A DNA stretch of 64,000 nt from an uncultured Paraburkholderia sp. Lineage in GTDB: Bacteria > Pseudomonadota > Gammaproteobacteria > Burkholderiales > Burkholderiaceae. The DNA lies in the NCBI GenBank assembly GCA_940747215.1, contig CALNWS010000005.1, positions 1 to 64,000 of the forward strand. The letters run 5' to 3'. The notes beneath the pieces are model-generated. The model was not told the DNA's origin and searched no databases. It was given only the letters and a program-made list of their open reading frames with translations. Positions 61,230-64,000 of the stretch are shown here, piece after piece. A program made the translations under genes and the position numbers. The first letter of the stretch is position 1, and the number at the start of each line of letters is the position of its first letter.

Positions 61230-61754
61230 TCAATCCTGCGAAATAGAGTGTGCGGCCGTGTGCGCGGTCGTGGATTGCTGATCCGCTGCAGCGTGATCGG
61301 CGAAGGCCGGTTGTCGCGCGCGCAGTTTGCCGTCGCGGTCGTGGCAGAACCAGAAACTCACCGGATTGAACGCGTAGCCGAATACGCGCGGAAAGGTCTG
61401 TAGCCAGATCTTGCCGTCCGCTTCGCCGATGCCCGCCGCCGACAGTTGCGCGCGCATCCATGCGGCGAGATCGCTGCCGTCGAGCGGACCGTGATCGCGC
61501 AGACGCAGGCCTAGCGGACGCCAGCGGTCGATGCCGAACCAGCCGCTATCGAGCGACGCGAGCCGGTCGAGATCGACGCGCACGTAAAACACCGGATAGT
61601 CGAAGCGATGATGTTTCGGGCGCAAGCGCTCATGCATCACGCGGCCGGAGAGAAGCCACGCGACGGGCCGGCTTGCGGTGCCTTCGTTTCCGTTTCCGTT
61701 TCCGCTTGCGCTTGCGCTTTCGTTCGCCGTTTCGTTTGTGTCCGCGAGACTCAT
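61230..61754 (-). pseudogene. DUF1365 protein, internal deletion
   Basis: COG3496/DUF1365 protein, always found with COG2907 and COG2230 genes. ATG 61754 overlaps the upstream gene's stop as ATGA. Residues 30-140 carry the family start (GRVMHERLRPKHHRFDYPVFYV, FGYAFNPVSFWFCHD). About 90 residues after DRDGKLRA are missing; the remaining short tail (HSISQD) ends at TGA 61230. Family members have about 250-260 residues, here 174. The N-terminal lead contains an expanded hexanucleotide repeat. Function of the family is unclear; a role in modified fatty acid synthesis is suggested by its neighbours. Confidence 0.78.
61686..61721. repeat. Hexanucleotide repeats in the DUF1365 gene
   Basis: Three copies of GTTTCC are followed by GCTTGC, GCTTGC and GCTTTC without spacing, coding on the minus strand for Ser-Ala and Gly-Asn dipeptides. 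The unit keeps the frame when copy number changes. Confidence 0.85.
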
Positions 61755-62670
61755 AGCGCGGCCCATGCCGGCGACGAACCGAAATCAGCCGCGACGCGCA
61801 GTGCCGATTTCAGACCGTCCTCATGAAAACCGTAGCCAGTCCACGCGCCCGCGAACCACGTGCGCCGCCTGCCCTGTATCGACGGCAGACGATGCTGCGC
61901 GTCGATCGCGGCGAGATCGAAGAGTGGATGATCGTAGACGAAGCGCCTCAACTCGGTGCCCGCCGCGGGCTGCGTGACGGGATTCAGCGTGACGACGAGC
62001 GGCGTGCTGAACGACAGCGGCTGCAACTGGTTGACGAGGTAGCTCACGAGGTAGCTCACGCACACCGGGTTCGTGCCGTCCACGCCGCGATTGCCCAGGT
62101 AATTCCACGCCGACCACACGCGCTGACGCCGCGGCAGCAGATTCGCGTCCGTTGTGCAACACCGCGACGTTCGGCTGATAGCGCACGGCGGCAAACACGC
62201 TGCGTTCGTCGGCGTCGGCATCGTTCAGAAGACGCAGCGAGTTCGAGGTTGCATTCGGCGCTGCCGTTGAATCGCATGATGTCGAGCAGCATGCCGATGA
62301 AAGTCGGCGAGAACAGATTGCGGCACTGCGCAAACACGGTGTTCAAACTGGTGCCGGCCCATTCGAGGCGGCCTTCGTCGAGCGAGACGGAGAACGTCAT
62401 GTCGCTCGGATGTGCCTTCACACCCAGCTCGGCGAAGAGCGCGATGAGATTTGGGATGGGTGCGGTCGTTGAAGACGAGGAAGCGCCGGTGTCGACGGGA
62501 TGTGTGTGGCCGTCGAGCGTGACGTCGACCGTATTGGTATGGCCGTCCGCATAGCTCGCCGATTCGAAGAGCGTCACCCGATGGTTGCGCGCGAGTCTCG
62601 AGATGCCCGCGCCGATAACCGCGATCCGCGCGGCAAGGGTGAGGTCGGTGCAGAATGACTCATGACTCAT
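61751..62670 (-). pseudogene. FAD-dependent oxidoreductase (COG2907), decayed
   Basis: Flavin-dependent desaturase/amine oxidase-like protein of COG2907. ATG 62670 opens MSHESFCTD. The FAD-binding loop is damaged (AVIGAGIS joined directly to RLARNHRV, losing the second Gly and a helix). RLEWAGTSLNTVFAQ is intact; at about 62240 roughly 130 residues are missing. The C-terminal part (FAAVRYQPNVAVLH, RRQRVWSAWNYL, WFAGAWTGYGFHEDGL) is in two frames and contains an exact 12-bp duplication. It ends at TGA 61751. First gene of the operon with DUF1365 and Cfa-like genes. Confidence 0.8.
62034..62057. repeat. Exact 12-bp tandem duplication
   Basis: ACGAGGTAGCTC occurs twice in a row in the FAD oxidoreductase gene, giving the repeated peptide SYLV-SYLV where relatives have one SYLV. 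It keeps the frame. Confidence 0.9.
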
Positions 62671-62853
62671 GGGCACGGCTCCTGTCCTGAACGGGGTCAG
62701 CGACGCGCCATGAGGTTCGGCGATGCAACGAGGCTTGCGCGTCCTTGAAGGGATTTAAGCAGCCGGGACGTGAATGGATGCAGAAGGACGCAGCGCTGGT
62801 GACGACCGCCCTAGAAACCCGCGCGCGCATCTTCGAAAATCACAAAGCGGAAC

Positions 62854-62902
62854 ACAAATTAAAAACCCCGCAGAGCGAAAATTCTGCGGGGGTTTTTAAT
62901 TT
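62854..62902 (-). terminator. Terminator of tRNA-Ser
   Basis: AAATTAAAAACCCCGCAGA and its complement with an 8-base loop form a long stem ending in T/A-rich arms, directly behind the tRNA's CCA end on the minus strand. Confidence 0.85.
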
Positions 62903-62992
62903 GGCGGAAAGGGTGGGATTCGAACCCACGGTACGGGAAAACCGTACGCCTGATTTCGAGTCAGGTACATTCGACCACTCTGTCACCTTTCC
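62902..62992 (-). tRNA. tRNA-Ser (anticodon CGA)
   Basis: Class II tRNA of 91 bases including an encoded CCA. Acceptor stem GGAAAGG / CCTTTCC with discriminator G, anticodon stem CCTGA / TCAGG with loop CTCGAAA (anticodon at 62956-62958), a long variable arm (CGTACGG with CCGTACC) and T-arm GTTCGAATC. CGA reads the UCG codon, frequent in this GC-rich genome. It is read in the same direction as serS, whose product charges it, with 186 bases between them. Confidence 0.95.
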
Positions 62993-63178
62993 GGATCTAC
63001 CGAATCGCAACGGCTATTGCTTTGCCTGACTGCTCTTCAGTACCAAGCTGGTCGATTTCTTGATAAAAGAAAATTGTAAAACAGCTGATTTGGCTTTGCC
63101 AAGCCCCGCGCCCAAAAAATTTCACAGAGATTGAGCAAGTTGCTGCGCCATCAACCTAGCATTAATTAACCGAACGAC

Positions 63179-64000
<822 letters not shown>

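Overview
The window looks like a chromosome of a Burkholderia-lineage betaproteobacterium (Burkholderia, Paraburkholderia or Caballeronia type). The evidence is high GC, GC-ending codons, the fused hemDX gene, a PEP carboxylase with a long Ala/Lys-rich N-terminus, the nadE-glnB and minCDE arrangements, and a Burkholderia-type porin. About half of the genes are broken. Roughly 30 pseudogenes carry single-base frameshifts, short exact tandem duplications, clean internal deletions and in-frame stop codons, while the household genes between them stay open. Widespread recent decay next to conserved core genes is what host-restricted bacteria show, such as the leaf-nodule Burkholderia symbionts; that lifestyle is my inference.

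Layout. 1-6370: strongly eroded DNA holding one intact membrane protein (YoaK/DUF1275) and remnants of carbamate kinase, a PEBP-family protein and a DHA2 drug exporter. 6553-13875: otsA, two small hypothetical genes, an NtrC-type regulator, a DUF883 protein, a receiver-less sigma-54 activator, and broken lipoprotein genes. 13908-17103: an intact permease/ATPase pair of the nitrate/sulfonate/taurine ABC class. 17836-23574: a run of decayed signalling and stress genes (diguanylate cyclase, OmpR-type regulator and kinase, Spy/CpxP-like protein, pirin) with one intact 88-residue gene. 24146-27438: a basic amino acid ABC operon in which the binding protein and first permease are broken but the second permease and ATPase are intact. 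28065-38364: porin, glnB and ppa intact; nadE, a FemAB-like protein, a GIY-YIG protein, a FUSC protein, an SDR and an MFS transporter broken.

38490-49890 is the best preserved block: hemY, hemDX and hemC in one operon, divergent ppc, a methyltransferase and argH, with one damaged XRE regulator. 50163-57373: a broken TonB-like lipoprotein, MHS transporter and YXWGXW protein, with waaC and minCDE intact. 57597-62670: only pseudogenes (GNAT, methionine aminopeptidase paralogue, alpha/beta hydrolase, and a complete decayed operon of FAD oxidoreductase, DUF1365 and Cfa-like methyltransferase). 62854-64000: tRNA-Ser(CGA) and the 3' part of serS.

Retained functions are haem synthesis, anaplerosis, arginine synthesis, LPS core, division-site placement, nitrogen signalling, pyrophosphate removal and serine charging. 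Lost functions are mostly transport, sensing, stress response and accessory metabolism. The loss of nadE and the two GlnB substitutions at usually invariant positions are the exceptions worth checking. I saw no clear undescribed system; the most unusual signals are the mutational signatures (amber-only stops in one otherwise open gene, exact tandem duplications, compensated frameshifts).
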